The position numbers were made by a program, and so were the translations under genes. Under the pieces are notes generated by a model, which saw only the letters and a list, made by a program, of their open reading frames with translations, was not told where the DNA came from and ran no database searches. From assembly GCF_017744115.1 (NCBI RefSeq), contig NZ_JAGHQW010000015.1, positions 1 through 64,000 of the forward strand: a stretch of DNA of 64,000 nt, written 5' to 3'. Of this stretch, positions 8,127 to 16,829 are shown piece after piece (position 1 is the stretch's first letter; the number at the start of each line of letters is the position of its first letter). Source of the stretch: Salinisphaera sp. G21_0. GTDB taxonomy: Bacteria > Pseudomonadota > Gammaproteobacteria > Pseudomonadales > Endozoicomonadaceae.

Positions 8127-9209
8127 ATGGCAGGAAATAGTATAGGACAGTTGTTCAAGGTCACTACCTTTGGTGAATCCCACGGTCTGGCACTGGGCTG
8201 TATTGTTGACGGTTGCCCCCCGGGGTTGCCGTTAACAGAAGCGGATCTTCAGGTTGACCTGGATCGTCGTAAGCCCGGTACCTCCAAATTCACCACCCAG
8301 CGTCGTGAGCCGGATCAGGTCAGAATCCTCTCCGGCGTTTTTGAAGGGGTGACCACCGGTACCCCCATCGGCCTGTTAATTGAAAACCAGGATCAGCGCT
8401 CCAGGGATTACTCCAATATCAAGGACCTGTTCAGGCCCGGTCATGCGGATTACACCTACACCCATAAATACGGTGTCCGGGATTATCGCGGTGGTGGCCG
8501 TTCATCTGCCAGGGAAACGGCCATGCGAGTGGCGGCTGGCGCTATTGCCCGCAAGTACTTGCAGTCCAAGGGTATTGAAGTGCTTGGCTGGCTGTCCCGG
8601 ATCGGCGATATTCAGGTCGAGAAGCTGGACTGGGATGAAGTGAGAAACAACCCGTTCTTCTCGCCAGATGCGGACAAAGTCCCGGAAATGGAAGCGTTGA
8701 TTACCAGCCTTCGGGCCGAAGGTAACTCCGTGGGCGCTCGTGTTTCCGTGATGGCGACCGGTGTTCCGCCAGGGCTTGGTGAACCGGTTTTTGACCGCCT
8801 TGATGCGGATCTGGCCCATTCACTGATGAGCATTAATGCGGTCAAAGGCGTTGAAATAGGTGACGGGTTTGCCAGTGTCAGCCAGAAAGGTACAGAGCAC
8901 CGGGATGAAATTACCCCGGATGGCTTCCTTTCCAACCATGCTGGTGGCACCCTGGGTGGTATCAGTACCGGGCAGGACGTGGTTGCTCATATTGCCCTGA
9001 AGCCAACATCCAGTATTACCACCTCAGGAAAGTCGATTAATAGTCAGGGCGAGCCGGTGGAGGTCGTCACCAAGGGGCGCCATGATCCCTGCGTAGGTAT
9101 TCGCGCAGTACCCATTGCTGAAGCGATGATGGCGATTACCCTGATGGATCATTTTCTGAGGCACCGGGCACAGAATGCCGATGTCGTCAGTCCGATACCG
9201 GTTATTTAA
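8127..9209 (+). CDS. aroC: Chorismate synthase
   Basis: 360 residues, the normal length for the bacterial enzyme. It converts 5-enolpyruvylshikimate-3-phosphate to chorismate, the last step of the shikimate pathway, using reduced FMN. Signature sequences are [21 protein letters not shown] at the N-terminus, [21 protein letters not shown] and the C-terminal [14 protein letters not shown]. It follows prmB by 55 bases and is probably co-transcribed with it. It is an ordinary, intact housekeeping gene. Confidence 0.97.
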   Translation: MAGNSIGQLFKVTTFGESHGLALGCIVDGCPPGLPLTEADLQVDLDRRKPGTSKFTTQRREPDQVRILSGVFEGVTTGTPIGLLIENQDQRSRDYSNIKDLFRPGHADYTYTHKYGVRDYRGGGRSSARETAMRVAAGAIARKYLQSKGIEVLGWLSRIGDIQVEKLDWDEVRNNPFFSPDADKVPEMEALITSLRAEGNSVGARVSVMATGVPPGLGEPVFDRLDADLAHSLMSINAVKGVEIGDGFASVSQKGTEHRDEITPDGFLSNHAGGTLGGISTGQDVVAHIALKPTSSITTSGKSINSQGEPVEVVTKGRHDPCVGIRAVPIAEAMMAITLMDHFLRHRAQNADVVSPIPVI

Positions 9210-9214
9210 AGCAC

Positions 9215-9248
9215 AAAAAAGGCCAGTAACCGAATTGGACACTGGCCT
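9215..9248 (-). terminator. Rho-independent terminator for the minus-strand pseudogene
   Basis: AGGCCAGT (9220-9227) pairs with ACTGGCCT (9241-9248) around a 13-base loop. On the minus strand the stem is followed directly by TTTTTT (complement of 9215-9220), so it terminates transcription arriving from the 9290-10599 locus. On the plus strand there is no T-run, so it is a weaker end for aroC. Confidence 0.8.
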
Positions 9249-9289
9249 GAATGTTCATGCTGAGTCTTTACACGGGCAGGACTTTCAGG

Positions 9290-10599
9290 TCATGAGCGAG
9301 CCAGTCTCATAGCTCTCTCAAGCTTAATAAATTTCAATACTTCTTTGAAAGCACTTTGGTTCTGGTTTGCTTGCCACTGTTTTAGAGTTTTTTCGACAGT
9401 TTCCAAACCATCAACATCACCACGATCAAAGATTGCTTTGATATCATCCTGCCATTGCTTGCCCTCTAAATAAGCAGGAGTGTTGAGTTTTTCTAACAGT
9501 TTGCTGGCCCCACTTTCCATATCTACGGGCATGACAGATGGTGCTGCGGTTTCTGTGACTTGTTTTGGTTCACGTTTGATCAAGGTTTGTGCAACTTGGC
9601 TGTTCGTGGCGCGAGCTTTCTTGATTTCTTTCATACGAACTTTGTAAGCCTTTTTTGCTTTGGCAATATTTCTCTCTTTTCGATCCTTTAACAGATTCTT
9701 GTTCGCCTTGTACCGATCCAGACTGGAATTAGCATGAACCGCTTTCTGGCCCCTTTTTCAATATTCTGGTGATAACTCTGCTTAAGTTCTGCAATTCTTT
9801 CTTTATAATCTGCTTCTTGCTTCGCTATGTCAGCTTTCATTACCTTTTTGGCATTTGCCATTTCCTGTTGGTATTCCTGACTCGCTGCCGCGCCCAGTTC
9901 CCTGCTTATCTTACCGTAAGCAAAGGAAATCTGTCCTTCCAGCTTGCGTAGAGCCTCTTTTGCTTCAGTCAACTTGCCCTTATTATCACAGTGATTGTTA
10001 AAACAATCCTGTGTTTCAGAACTCTGGAATTGCTCTTTAATATTCTTGACTTGAGATTGTATCTGGCCCTTACTGCTTGAGTGTATTTTTATGTTTTCAG
10101 AACCGCTATTGATAGGGATTTTCAGATTTTTTATTTTCTTTAGGTCTTTATCACTAAAATTGCCTTTATTATATAATTTCAAGGCATCTGAGTATGAACT
10201 TTCAAACTCTTTGACCTTATTCTCAAGTACTTCAACTTCTTTCTTACTTTCTTTTCATTTTGAAGCCAGTTCATTGTATGCCTTTGCTGAATTTATTGAG
10301 TCTGATTTTCCATCTTGACCTTGTATTTTACTGATTCTCTCCTGCTGAAAATAATTTACCCTTCCCCAATTGGTTTTTTGAATTTTGCGGCTAAACAACT
10401 TTGTAATTATTTTCTTTGGCTTGGATAGACAATCAGTATCATTAGCCCTGCCCAGACCTGGTTCTTTCTTACCTTTAAAGGTTGTCACTAACTTACCCAG
10501 GAAGGATTTTTTAACGGGAGCGTCACCGTTGAGAGAAGCATCGGATGGCGGTACTTGAACATTTTGAAGTGACGAACCAACAACTCTCGAGCTATCCAT
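9290..10599 (-). pseudogene. Broken lysine-rich coiled-coil protein gene (in-frame stop plus frameshift)
   Basis: Three open frames read as one gene of about 435 codons. The first part starts at ATG 10599 with GGAG seven bases upstream and runs to a TGA at 10257-10255. The same frame continues without other stops (KESKKEVEVLENKVKEFESS) through the second part. Near 9745-9765, around GAAAAAGGGG, the frame shifts by -1: the continuation AVHANSSLDRYKANKNLL leads to the third part, ending at 9290. The product would be very lysine-rich and helical, with no recognised domain and no membrane segment. The terminator at 9215-9248 fits its 3' end. Either a recent pseudogene or sequencing errors; the two lesions are 500 bases apart. 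Confidence 0.75.
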
Positions 10600-10972
10600 A
10601 GCATTTCTCCAGCATTCCTTTGGATTTGATAAGAACTAATTGTAGTCAATAAAACTAACGCTTTGTGATTTGATGCCGGGATAGGCCAGAAATGATCAAT
10701 ATAATGACACAATCAATGGTTTTGATTATGAAAACACAAAAGGGTCAACCAACACGTCAAAGAGAGAATGTAAGAATCTGCATGGTAATAAGATGCCGCA
10801 CGGTTCATTTTATTCGTTTAATACAGGCATGCTGCTTACCTGATTAATTGTATAAAAATCAAATGGGAACTTTTGCGTCATTTAATGGACAAACACAATA
10901 CTATTTGGTCGATTGTCCAGTATTTATCGTACCATTGTTCGAATTTCTTTAATATAACCTGAGTTAAAAGTT
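10600..10972. other. Intergenic region with divergent promoters expected
   Basis: 373 bases, AT-rich, between the 5' ends of the broken coiled-coil gene (minus) and the RING-ankyrin gene (plus). Both promoters should be here. No open frame of interest. The only distinct structure is the TGGACAA/TTGTCCA inverted repeat, listed separately. Confidence 0.4.
10886..10919. promoter_or_regulatory. Inverted repeat upstream of the RING-ankyrin gene
   Basis: TGGACAA (10886-10892) and TTGTCCA (10913-10919) form a perfect 7-base inverted repeat with a 20-base spacer, about 54 bases before the ATG. Half-site centres are about 27 bases apart. It could be a repressor operator or chance. No T-run follows. 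Confidence 0.35.
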
Positions 10973-12586
10973 ATGCATGGCTTACAATCAAAAGACCCTT
11001 GGCAGGGCGTGATGACACACGCTGATTCGGAAGTCTCTAAAGCGGATAATCCGGAAATTGAAAAGTGCAATTTCTGTTTTGGCAATCTGGGTAATCAGCG
11101 TACTGTTGTATTGTTTCCCTGTACCCATAGCTATCATAAGTTGTGCATTGGTGAATTTCTGGAAGTCCCACAGAATACAACTTGCCCGGGCTGCAATCAT
11201 AGCGTTACCCATTGTTTATCACCTGATGAAACGCCGCTCCTCGTGGCAGCTGCAAAAGGTCGGCCTGATGCTATCAGTGGGATGCTTGCCCTTGGGGTAA
11301 ATGTCAATGACAGCACCGAAGATGGGCTAACTCCCCTCCATTGCGCTGCCATCAAAGGTGATGTAGCGACTTTAGAGCAACTTGTCCGCCATGGTGCTAA
11401 CGTCAATGCCCTCACAAGAGGTATGACTCCACTCCATTTTGCGGCGCAATGCGGTCATCACGATACCATCTGGTTCTTGCTTGAAAATGGTGCAAATATC
11501 AATTACCAGGCAAATGTGATGGAAACGCCCAGTCAAATCCAAGACAGGCGGGATTGGAACGTTTTATTGGCTTCGGTGGAAAAGTGGCAGGGCCTCCCTT
11601 TGGGATCCACTCTCGAATACCATGGAAGCGATGCACAAATAACAAGCTACGGGAAAACTCCCCTGCACTGTGCCATTGAAGCCGGGCATGAACAGGTGGT
11701 TAACGATCTGGCCGTTGCAGGTGCCGACATCGAAGTACTTATTGGTGAAGGCAAGACACTGCTCAGCTGGGCAAAAAGTGAAGGGAAACTGACGAAACCC
11801 ATAATCAGTTCTTTAGCCAGTGCAACTTGTGATACTGAGGCCTACTGCGAAGGGGCACGTGCAGAGCTGCTTGGTGCATTGATTGAAATCAATGACTGGG
11901 CTTTATTCGACAAATTGTTGGGCAATACCAGGGGGGCTGATATTGATAAACTTCGATGTCCGGGGTCCAGTCAGCTCGCCTTTTTCCAGTCGGTTGAATG
12001 CGGTCAGACAGATAATATCAAAGCCATGATTACCAGAGGCGCTGACGTTAACTGCCTTAACGATCGTGGTATGACTCCACTTTACCGTGCAGTCGACGAA
12101 GGCCAGCCTGAAAGCGTTGCAACGCTGATTGCAGGAAATGCTGATGTCAATGCCACTATGGGAGACTACAAGTGGACCGCCCTCCATCTTGCGGCTAAAA
12201 AAGGTGAGGCATCCATTGTTCAGCTCTTGATTGAAGCAAACGTTAATGTCGATGCCTGCATCTCAGACGGGGAGACCCCGCTCCCCCCCAAAAAAGCGTT
12301 TGACAGATATAAAACAAATACAACAAACGGGGGTACCCCTCTTCACATTGCAGTTGAAAGTTGTCAGCCAGAGATTGTTGAACGCCTGATTGCTGCAAGT
12401 GCTGATGTCAATGCCCTCAATGCTGCAGTACATACCCCTCTTAAAGTTGCACAAGTACTTTGCGACACGGCAATTTATCGTGTGGAAAACCTGAATGACT
12501 TTGCAGCTCTCAATAAGATTGAATCTTACGAAACTATCATTGAACTCCTGCATAGTGTAAACGCAGGTTCAGGTTTTGAATATTGA
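10973..12586 (+). CDS. RING-H2 zinc finger plus ankyrin-repeat protein (candidate E3 ligase effector)
   Basis: 537 residues. Near the N-terminus the spacing C32-x2-C35-x14-C50-x-H52-x2-H55-x2-C58-x12-C71-x2-C74 is a complete RING-H2 zinc site. From about 83 onward ankyrin repeats follow (TPLLVAAAKGRPD, TPLHCAAIKGD, TPLHFAAQCGHHD, TPLHCAIEAGHEQ, TPLYRAVDEGQPE, TALHLAAKKGE, TPLHIAVESCQPE). RING-H2 domains in eukaryotes recruit ubiquitin E2 enzymes and ankyrin repeats bind partners, so the architecture suggests a host-targeted ubiquitin ligase; activity is inference. Some repeats are interrupted, for example near 445 where PLPPKKAFDRYK replaces PLHIA, at a C7A6 run (12283-12295). No secretion signal is recognised. 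The gene at 26586-27821 has a related but degenerate layout. Confidence 0.85.
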   Translation: MHGLQSKDPWQGVMTHADSEVSKADNPEIEKCNFCFGNLGNQRTVVLFPCTHSYHKLCIGEFLEVPQNTTCPGCNHSVTHCLSPDETPLLVAAAKGRPDAISGMLALGVNVNDSTEDGLTPLHCAAIKGDVATLEQLVRHGANVNALTRGMTPLHFAAQCGHHDTIWFLLENGANINYQANVMETPSQIQDRRDWNVLLASVEKWQGLPLGSTLEYHGSDAQITSYGKTPLHCAIEAGHEQVVNDLAVAGADIEVLIGEGKTLLSWAKSEGKLTKPIISSLASATCDTEAYCEGARAELLGALIEINDWALFDKLLGNTRGADIDKLRCPGSSQLAFFQSVECGQTDNIKAMITRGADVNCLNDRGMTPLYRAVDEGQPESVATLIAGNADVNATMGDYKWTALHLAAKKGEASIVQLLIEANVNVDACISDGETPLPPKKAFDRYKTNTTNGGTPLHIAVESCQPEIVERLIAASADVNALNAAVHTPLKVAQVLCDTAIYRVENLNDFAALNKIESYETIIELLHSVNAGSGFEY

Positions 12587-12597
12587 GTTTGTTTAGT

Positions 12598-12635
12598 AAG
12601 TAGCTGGTCATATGATTTCATATGGTTAGCTACTT
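12598..12635 (+). terminator. Long stem-loop after the RING-ankyrin gene
   Basis: AAGTAGCT...CATATG pairs with CATATG...AGCTACTT around an ATTT loop. With three central G-U pairs the stem is 17 base pairs, starting 11 bases after the stop codon. No T-run follows, so termination efficiency is uncertain, but position and strength fit a transcript end. A second small inverted repeat, ATCACTG/CAGTGAT, lies at 12642-12663. Confidence 0.6.
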
Positions 12636-12703
12636 AGTGCCATCACTGTACCAGGGCAGTGATACAATCAGAATGGGGCGGTTGATCCAGGTTCGCACGA
12701 TGC

Positions 12704-13576
12704 GTGAGGGGATCAGTCCTCATCGACGTGCTCGGGGCTATCGAATCGCTGTTGTGTGCCGTCGTGCTGGATGGCATGACGGGTAAACGACACAGTGCAA
12801 ACAGTGAGCTGTTAGGGCAGGGCATTGGTAACATTGTTGCGCCATTCTTTGGCGGGATTCCAGCCACTGCCTCCATTGCCCGATCAGCCGCCAACGTTAA
12901 GGCCGGAGCACAGAGCCCTGTGGCAGGGATGGTTCATGCCTTGGTTGTGCTACTGGCGCTGGTAGCACTGACCGGTATTCTTGACTTTATTCCCATGTCT
13001 GCGATGGCTGCCTTGCTGCTGGTGGTTGCCTGGAGCATGAGCGAAGCGCCTAAAGCGGTGTACCTGTTGAAAACTGCTCCGCGCAGTGATGTGCTGGTTT
13101 TTCTGGTCTGTTTTTTCCTGACGGTTGTCTTTGATATGGTCATTGCCATCAGTGTTGGTGTGGTGCTGGCAGCATTGCTGTTTATGAAAGAAGTCGCTGA
13201 GATGATCCAGGTCAGGGATATCACCAGGGATAAACGCTATGTAGATACGCTAGTAGCGCCAACGACGGCCGTCCTTCGCATTGAGGGGCCGCTGTTTTTT
13301 GCCGCTGCTGATCACGTATTTGGAGAGATCAGTCGTTTAAGCCAGGATAAACATACGATTATCTTACAGATGGAAAATGTCTATCTGCTGGATGCTGGCG
13401 GTCTCTCGGCCCTCACGCGATTGATTGAACAGTGCAGGAAGCACCATACCCGGCTATTGATCAGTGAATTACAGTTCCAGCCATTAAAAAAACCTGGCCC
13501 GGGCCGGTGTTGAGCCTGTAGAAGGCGTAGTGAAATTTTATCATTCATTGAATGATGCTTTGCTGGACGTGTGAGT
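12704..13576 (+). pseudogene. SulP-family anion transporter remnant with STAS domain
   Basis: The open frame 12704-13513 gives 269 residues that match the second half of SulP transporters: GAIESLLCAVVLDGMTGKRH, NSELLGQGIGNI and FGGIPATASIARSA, then several membrane helices and a STAS domain (AVLRIEGPLFFAA...LLDAGGLSAL). Family members have about 500-570 residues, so the N-terminal half is missing. At the 3' end an A7 run (13487-13493 region) shifts the frame: read in the next frame the normal tail ARAGVEPVEGVVKFYHSLNDALLDV continues to TGA at 13574-13576. N-terminal truncation plus a C-terminal frameshift make this a pseudogene. Confidence 0.8.
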
Positions 13577-13586
13577 CGGTCGGTAT
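13421..13586 (+). repeat. SulP 3'-tail repeat, copy 1
   Basis: This 166-base segment (end of the SulP STAS domain, stop codon and flank) recurs at 14481-14628 with about 85-90 per cent identity outside one deletion. The two copies are direct repeats bracketing the WaaP/InaA-like gene on the opposite strand. Confidence 0.8.
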
Positions 13587-13693
13587 TAATAATAATGTTA
13601 TGCGATGTTTGACTGTTTAATTAACCTGATGGGGCATGGCTGTCCTTTCTGTCTGCTATTAAAACAGTGGGCCAGCCATGCCAGTTGAAGGGT

Positions 13694-14401
13694 TTATCCC
13701 CACTGTCTTTGGTATGCACTCATGATGATCGCTTCCATATCATCATTAAACTTCCTGAACTCTCTCCTTGTACGGCGAAAGCCATCTCTAAGCGAGCGCT
13801 GGGCCCTGCTTTTCGTACGCATACGTGGATATGGGTTACGGATTTCCCGGTCAATCATAACCAGCTCACATCGTTCCACATCAAGAATAATCACATCTTT
13901 CACTCGCAATGGTGCAAAGAAACCCTGCTGGTGAAGTCTGGCAATCAATGTGCCATAGGCTGTCAGAAGATCATGAGTAATTTTTTCGTCCTCAGTATCG
14001 GTCAGGTACCGGTCCAGCTGATAACCGGGAACCTCATCTACAAGAATAAAACCTTCGACAGGAAAACCATTTTTCCGGCGCTCCCCCACCGCCATCACGT
14101 CCATGACCTGAAAATCATGGGATTTGAGCTGTTTGATATAAATGGCTTCATTAACAGCAGGGGTGTAAGCTTTGTGCAGCAGCATATTGCTCTCAAGGCA
14201 CAATCTTTTCGAAACAATAAACTGTCGTTTCAAGTAAGCAACTTGCCCACTCTGTTTGATACGACGACTCTCTCTGGATAGCTCCTTTTCCAGCACATCG
14301 CCTATCGGCAACGTCATTGCTTTTTCAAAAGAAGTAATACCCAGTTGCTCCAAGCGTGACCGGTAGCGCTCTTCAATATGAAAATAAGTTCCTGAGAACA
14401 A
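13694..14401 (-). CDS. Lipopolysaccharide kinase-like protein (WaaP/InaA/Kdo kinase superfamily)
   Basis: 235 residues. Pattern fits small LPS-core or Kdo kinases: an N-terminal segment with a central lysine-rich strand, FILVDEVPGYQLDRYL (hinge-like), LIARLHQQGFFAPLRVKDVIIL (position of the catalytic loop, which usually has HxDxxxxN) and ELVMIDREIRNPYP (DFG-like aspartate). The usual catalytic Asp is not obvious, since APLRVKD replaces HRDLxxx, so activity is doubtful and the family assignment rests on overall layout. The start is TTG at 14401 with AAGGAAG seven bases upstream. It lies between two direct repeats of the SulP 3' tail, which suggests it was inserted or carried into that gene. 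Confidence 0.6.
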   Translation of the reverse strand: MFSGTYFHIEERYRSRLEQLGITSFEKAMTLPIGDVLEKELSRESRRIKQSGQVAYLKRQFIVSKRLCLESNMLLHKAYTPAVNEAIYIKQLKSHDFQVMDVMAVGERRKNGFPVEGFILVDEVPGYQLDRYLTDTEDEKITHDLLTAYGTLIARLHQQGFFAPLRVKDVIILDVERCELVMIDREIRNPYPRMRTKSRAQRSLRDGFRRTRREFRKFNDDMEAIIMSAYQRQWG

Positions 14402-14480
14402 CAGTCAGCTTCCTTCTGCCAGTTTCTTGGTATGTACGTTTAGCGCCGGAGTTTAGCAAGCTGCTGTCATAGCAACAACC

Positions 14481-14628
14481 TTGATTGAACCGTACAGAAA
14501 GCACTATACCCGGTTATTGATCAGCGAATTACAATGCCAGCTGTGACGGTGTTGAGCCTGTAGAAGGCGTGGTGAAATTTTATCATTCATTGAGTGATGC
14601 GTTGCTCGACGGGTGAGTCGGCCGGTAT
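14481..14628 (+). repeat. SulP 3'-tail repeat, copy 2 (decayed)
   Basis: Matches 13421-13586 from TTGATTGAAC to GAGTCGGCCGGTAT, keeping GTTGAGCCTGTAGAAGGCGT and TTTTATCATTCATTGA, but lacking roughly 20 bases around the A7/GGCCCGGGCC part. It is non-coding in its present form. Same orientation as copy 1, about 1060 bases away. Confidence 0.8.
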
Positions 14629-14648
14629 AAAACAGTGTTTTTGGAATG

Positions 14649-14678
14649 AACAAAGGCATCCGTTTGGATGCCTTTGTT
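14649..14678 (-). terminator. Terminator downstream of fadD-like gene
   Basis: AACAAAGGCATCC (14649-14661) pairs perfectly with GGATGCCTTTGTT (14666-14678) around a four-base loop: a 13-bp stem whose minus-strand 3' arm ends TTTGTT. It lies 24 bases after the fadD-like stop codon on the minus strand. Confidence 0.8.
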
Positions 14679-14701
14679 GTGATATTCACAAGGGATAGTC
14701 A

Positions 14702-16519
14702 TCAGGCTTTGCTGGGAGCGTACATGGCCTCAATCTCTTTCTTGAATCGCTTCATAATAATTTTACGACGCAGTTTCAGGGTTGGCGTGATCTCACCCAG
14801 CTCGATGGAAAACTCTTTGGGCAGCAGCGTAAATTTCTTCACCTGTTCAAATTTAGCCAGCCCTTGCTGGATTTTATTGACCCGCTCCTGAATCAGTTCC
14901 TGAATGCTGCTGTGCTGAATCAGTTCCCTGTGGCTCTGGTATTTCAGATTCACCGCTTTGGCGTGTTCTTCCAGAGCCTCAAAGGCGGGAACAATCAATG
15001 CCGTTACGTAGTTTCTGGCATCGGCAATAATGGCAATCTGTTCGATAAAGTGGTCTTTGGTCAGCGTACCTTCGATGTATTGTGGTGCGATGTATTTACC
15101 GTTGGAGGTCTTCATCAACTCCTTGATACGTTCGGTCATACGCAGCGCACCGTTTTCATCAATCAGACCGGCATCGCCGGTGTGCAGCCAGCCGTCCGCA
15201 GTAAAGGTTTTTGCGGTTTCTTCCGGCTTTTTGTAATAGCCGCGCATGACGTTGTCGCCTTTAACCTGAATTTCACCTTCTGCGCCGATGCGTACCTGTA
15301 TGCCCGGTAAAGGAATACCACAGGAACCAAACTCAAATTCAGTGTCACGGAAACAGGTCACGGTTGCTACGGTTTCCGTCATGCCGTAACCCACTTTCAC
15401 ATTAATACCGATGGCATGGAAGAAACGGTTAATGTCGTCATCAAGACGAGCGCCGCCACAGGGCATAAACCGGATGTTACCGCCCAGGCCCGCACGAATT
15501 TTGCTGAACACCATTTTGTCGGCGATACGGTTGAGCTTCTGCAGATAAACAGGTGCCTCAACACCTTTGCGGCGGTACTCCATATAGGCGTTGCCAATGG
15601 TAACCGCAGTATTAAAAATCATACGACGAATAAAGGGTGCTGTGGCAACTTTCCCGTGAATGGTCGTATAGACTTTTTCAAAGAACCTGGGAACGACACA
15701 AAGCACCGTCGGCTTAACGGTTTTCAGCGCCTCGCTGACCTGATGGGGCTCTTTGAGGTAGACATTGGTAACGCCACGGGCAAGGGCGTAAAAACTCCAG
15801 GCACGCTCAAAAATATGGCTCAGCGGCAGGAAGCACAGTGAGGTATCCAGGCTGTCCAGGTGGATGATCTGGTCATGGCCACGGAAGCTGGCTGCCATAT
15901 TGGCATAGTCCAGCATAACGCCTTTGGGCTCACCCGTGGTGCCTGAGGTATAGATCAGGGTAAAGAGGTCTTCCATGCAACGGGAATTCAGCCTTTCTTC
16001 AAGAATGGCCGGTTCAACACCGTGCTGGATAAAGTCGTCAAAGTAGATAGCCTGCGGGCAGCTGCTAATATCAACCGAGCGGTCAAAGATAACTATGGTC
16101 TTTAATGTGGATGACCGGGCCAGTAACTCAAGTGCACTTTGGTATTGTGCCTGTTCACCCACAAACAGCAGACTGGCTTCTGTCTCATCCAGAATGTATC
16201 TGACCTGCTCGGTGGTGCTGGTGGGGTACAGCGGTACGGTAACCAGTCGTGCCTGAAGGCAGGCCAGGTCGGCTACGGTCCACTGAGGCATATTCTGGGA
16301 CCAGATGCCCACTTTCGCTTGTACCTGCAGGTTTTGCTTTAACAGTGCGCGGGAAGCCTGGTCAATCTTTTTGCTGAGCTGATGCCAGCTGACTTCCTGC
16401 CACTGACGAGCATCCTGATCAGCGCTTTGAGTGATGAAGCGCATGGCGATATGTTCCGGGTTGCGCTGGGCACGATCACGGATCTGGCTGATCAGGTGCA
16501 TATTCAAGGGGGAGTTCAT
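14702..16519 (-). CDS. Long-chain fatty acid-CoA ligase (AMP-forming)
   Basis: 605 residues from ATG 16519; the frame is open to 16624 but the upstream 35 codons look non-coding and are conserved only as DNA in the duplicated copy. Adenylate-forming motifs: YTSGTTGEPKGV (near 187), YGMTET (near 376), GWLHTGD (near 443) and the C-terminal lysine region (NGKYIAPQYIE). It activates long-chain fatty acids to acyl-CoA at the inner membrane; the length and motifs match the FadD15/FAA-type subgroup (about 600 residues) rather than E. coli FadD. It is the left member of a duplicated fadD-X-trkH block: a fragment of this gene recurs at 19498-19838. A strong terminator follows. Confidence 0.92.
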   Translation of the reverse strand: MNSPLNMHLISQIRDRAQRNPEHIAMRFITQSADQDARQWQEVSWHQLSKKIDQASRALLKQNLQVQAKVGIWSQNMPQWTVADLACLQARLVTVPLYPTSTTEQVRYILDETEASLLFVGEQAQYQSALELLARSSTLKTIVIFDRSVDISSCPQAIYFDDFIQHGVEPAILEERLNSRCMEDLFTLIYTSGTTGEPKGVMLDYANMAASFRGHDQIIHLDSLDTSLCFLPLSHIFERAWSFYALARGVTNVYLKEPHQVSEALKTVKPTVLCVVPRFFEKVYTTIHGKVATAPFIRRMIFNTAVTIGNAYMEYRRKGVEAPVYLQKLNRIADKMVFSKIRAGLGGNIRFMPCGGARLDDDINRFFHAIGINVKVGYGMTETVATVTCFRDTEFEFGSCGIPLPGIQVRIGAEGEIQVKGDNVMRGYYKKPEETAKTFTADGWLHTGDAGLIDENGALRMTERIKELMKTSNGKYIAPQYIEGTLTKDHFIEQIAIIADARNYVTALIVPAFEALEEHAKAVNLKYQSHRELIQHSSIQELIQERVNKIQQGLAKFEQVKKFTLLPKEFSIELGEITPTLKLRRKIIMKRFKKEIEAMYAPSKA

Positions 16520-16829
16520 CGGCACAGAAAGTAATCTCAAAAGCTGGATGAAAATGTAAACAACAAAATGACGGATGCATGATGTTACAGGATGGCTTGG
16601 AAGACCAAAATTGATCCAGATCATTTTTGGTGAAATCCGAAGTGGGAAACTGTAACAGTTAGTAATGATTATTGCTGGATGTAAACAAACACCACCATTT
16701 TTGTCAAATACGTATAGATTATACCATCACTGAGTCTGAAAAATCTGTTTTTATATGCGTTTATTGGCCAGTGCGTTGTACTCAGCAATGCTGATGATGA
16801 GCCTTTACCTAATGGTTTAATGAATTATT
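16520..16829. other. Divergent promoter region of fadD-like gene and duplicated gene A
   Basis: 310 bases, repeated at 19839-20139 with high identity including AAAATTGATCCAGATCATTT, the ATGTAAACAAAC block and TTTTTATATGCGTTTATTGG. Conservation in both copies suggests the regulatory region for the plus-strand paralogs was duplicated with them. I see no certain -35/-10 pair and no Shine-Dalgarno before the ATG at 16830 (the same is true of the second copy). Confidence 0.5.

Noticed and set aside
9742-9770. Programmed -1 frameshift at A5G4
   Set aside because: The heptamer is not in the X XXY YYZ phase needed for classical slippage, and the gene also has an in-frame TGA, so decay is the simpler explanation.
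10255-10257. TGA recoded as selenocysteine
   Set aside because: No SECIS-like hairpin directly downstream was seen, and the product has no redox-type context.
13667-14281. 204-codon plus-strand frame opposite the WaaP/InaA-like gene
   Set aside because: It is the antisense shadow of the minus-strand gene, which has a Shine-Dalgarno and family-like motifs.
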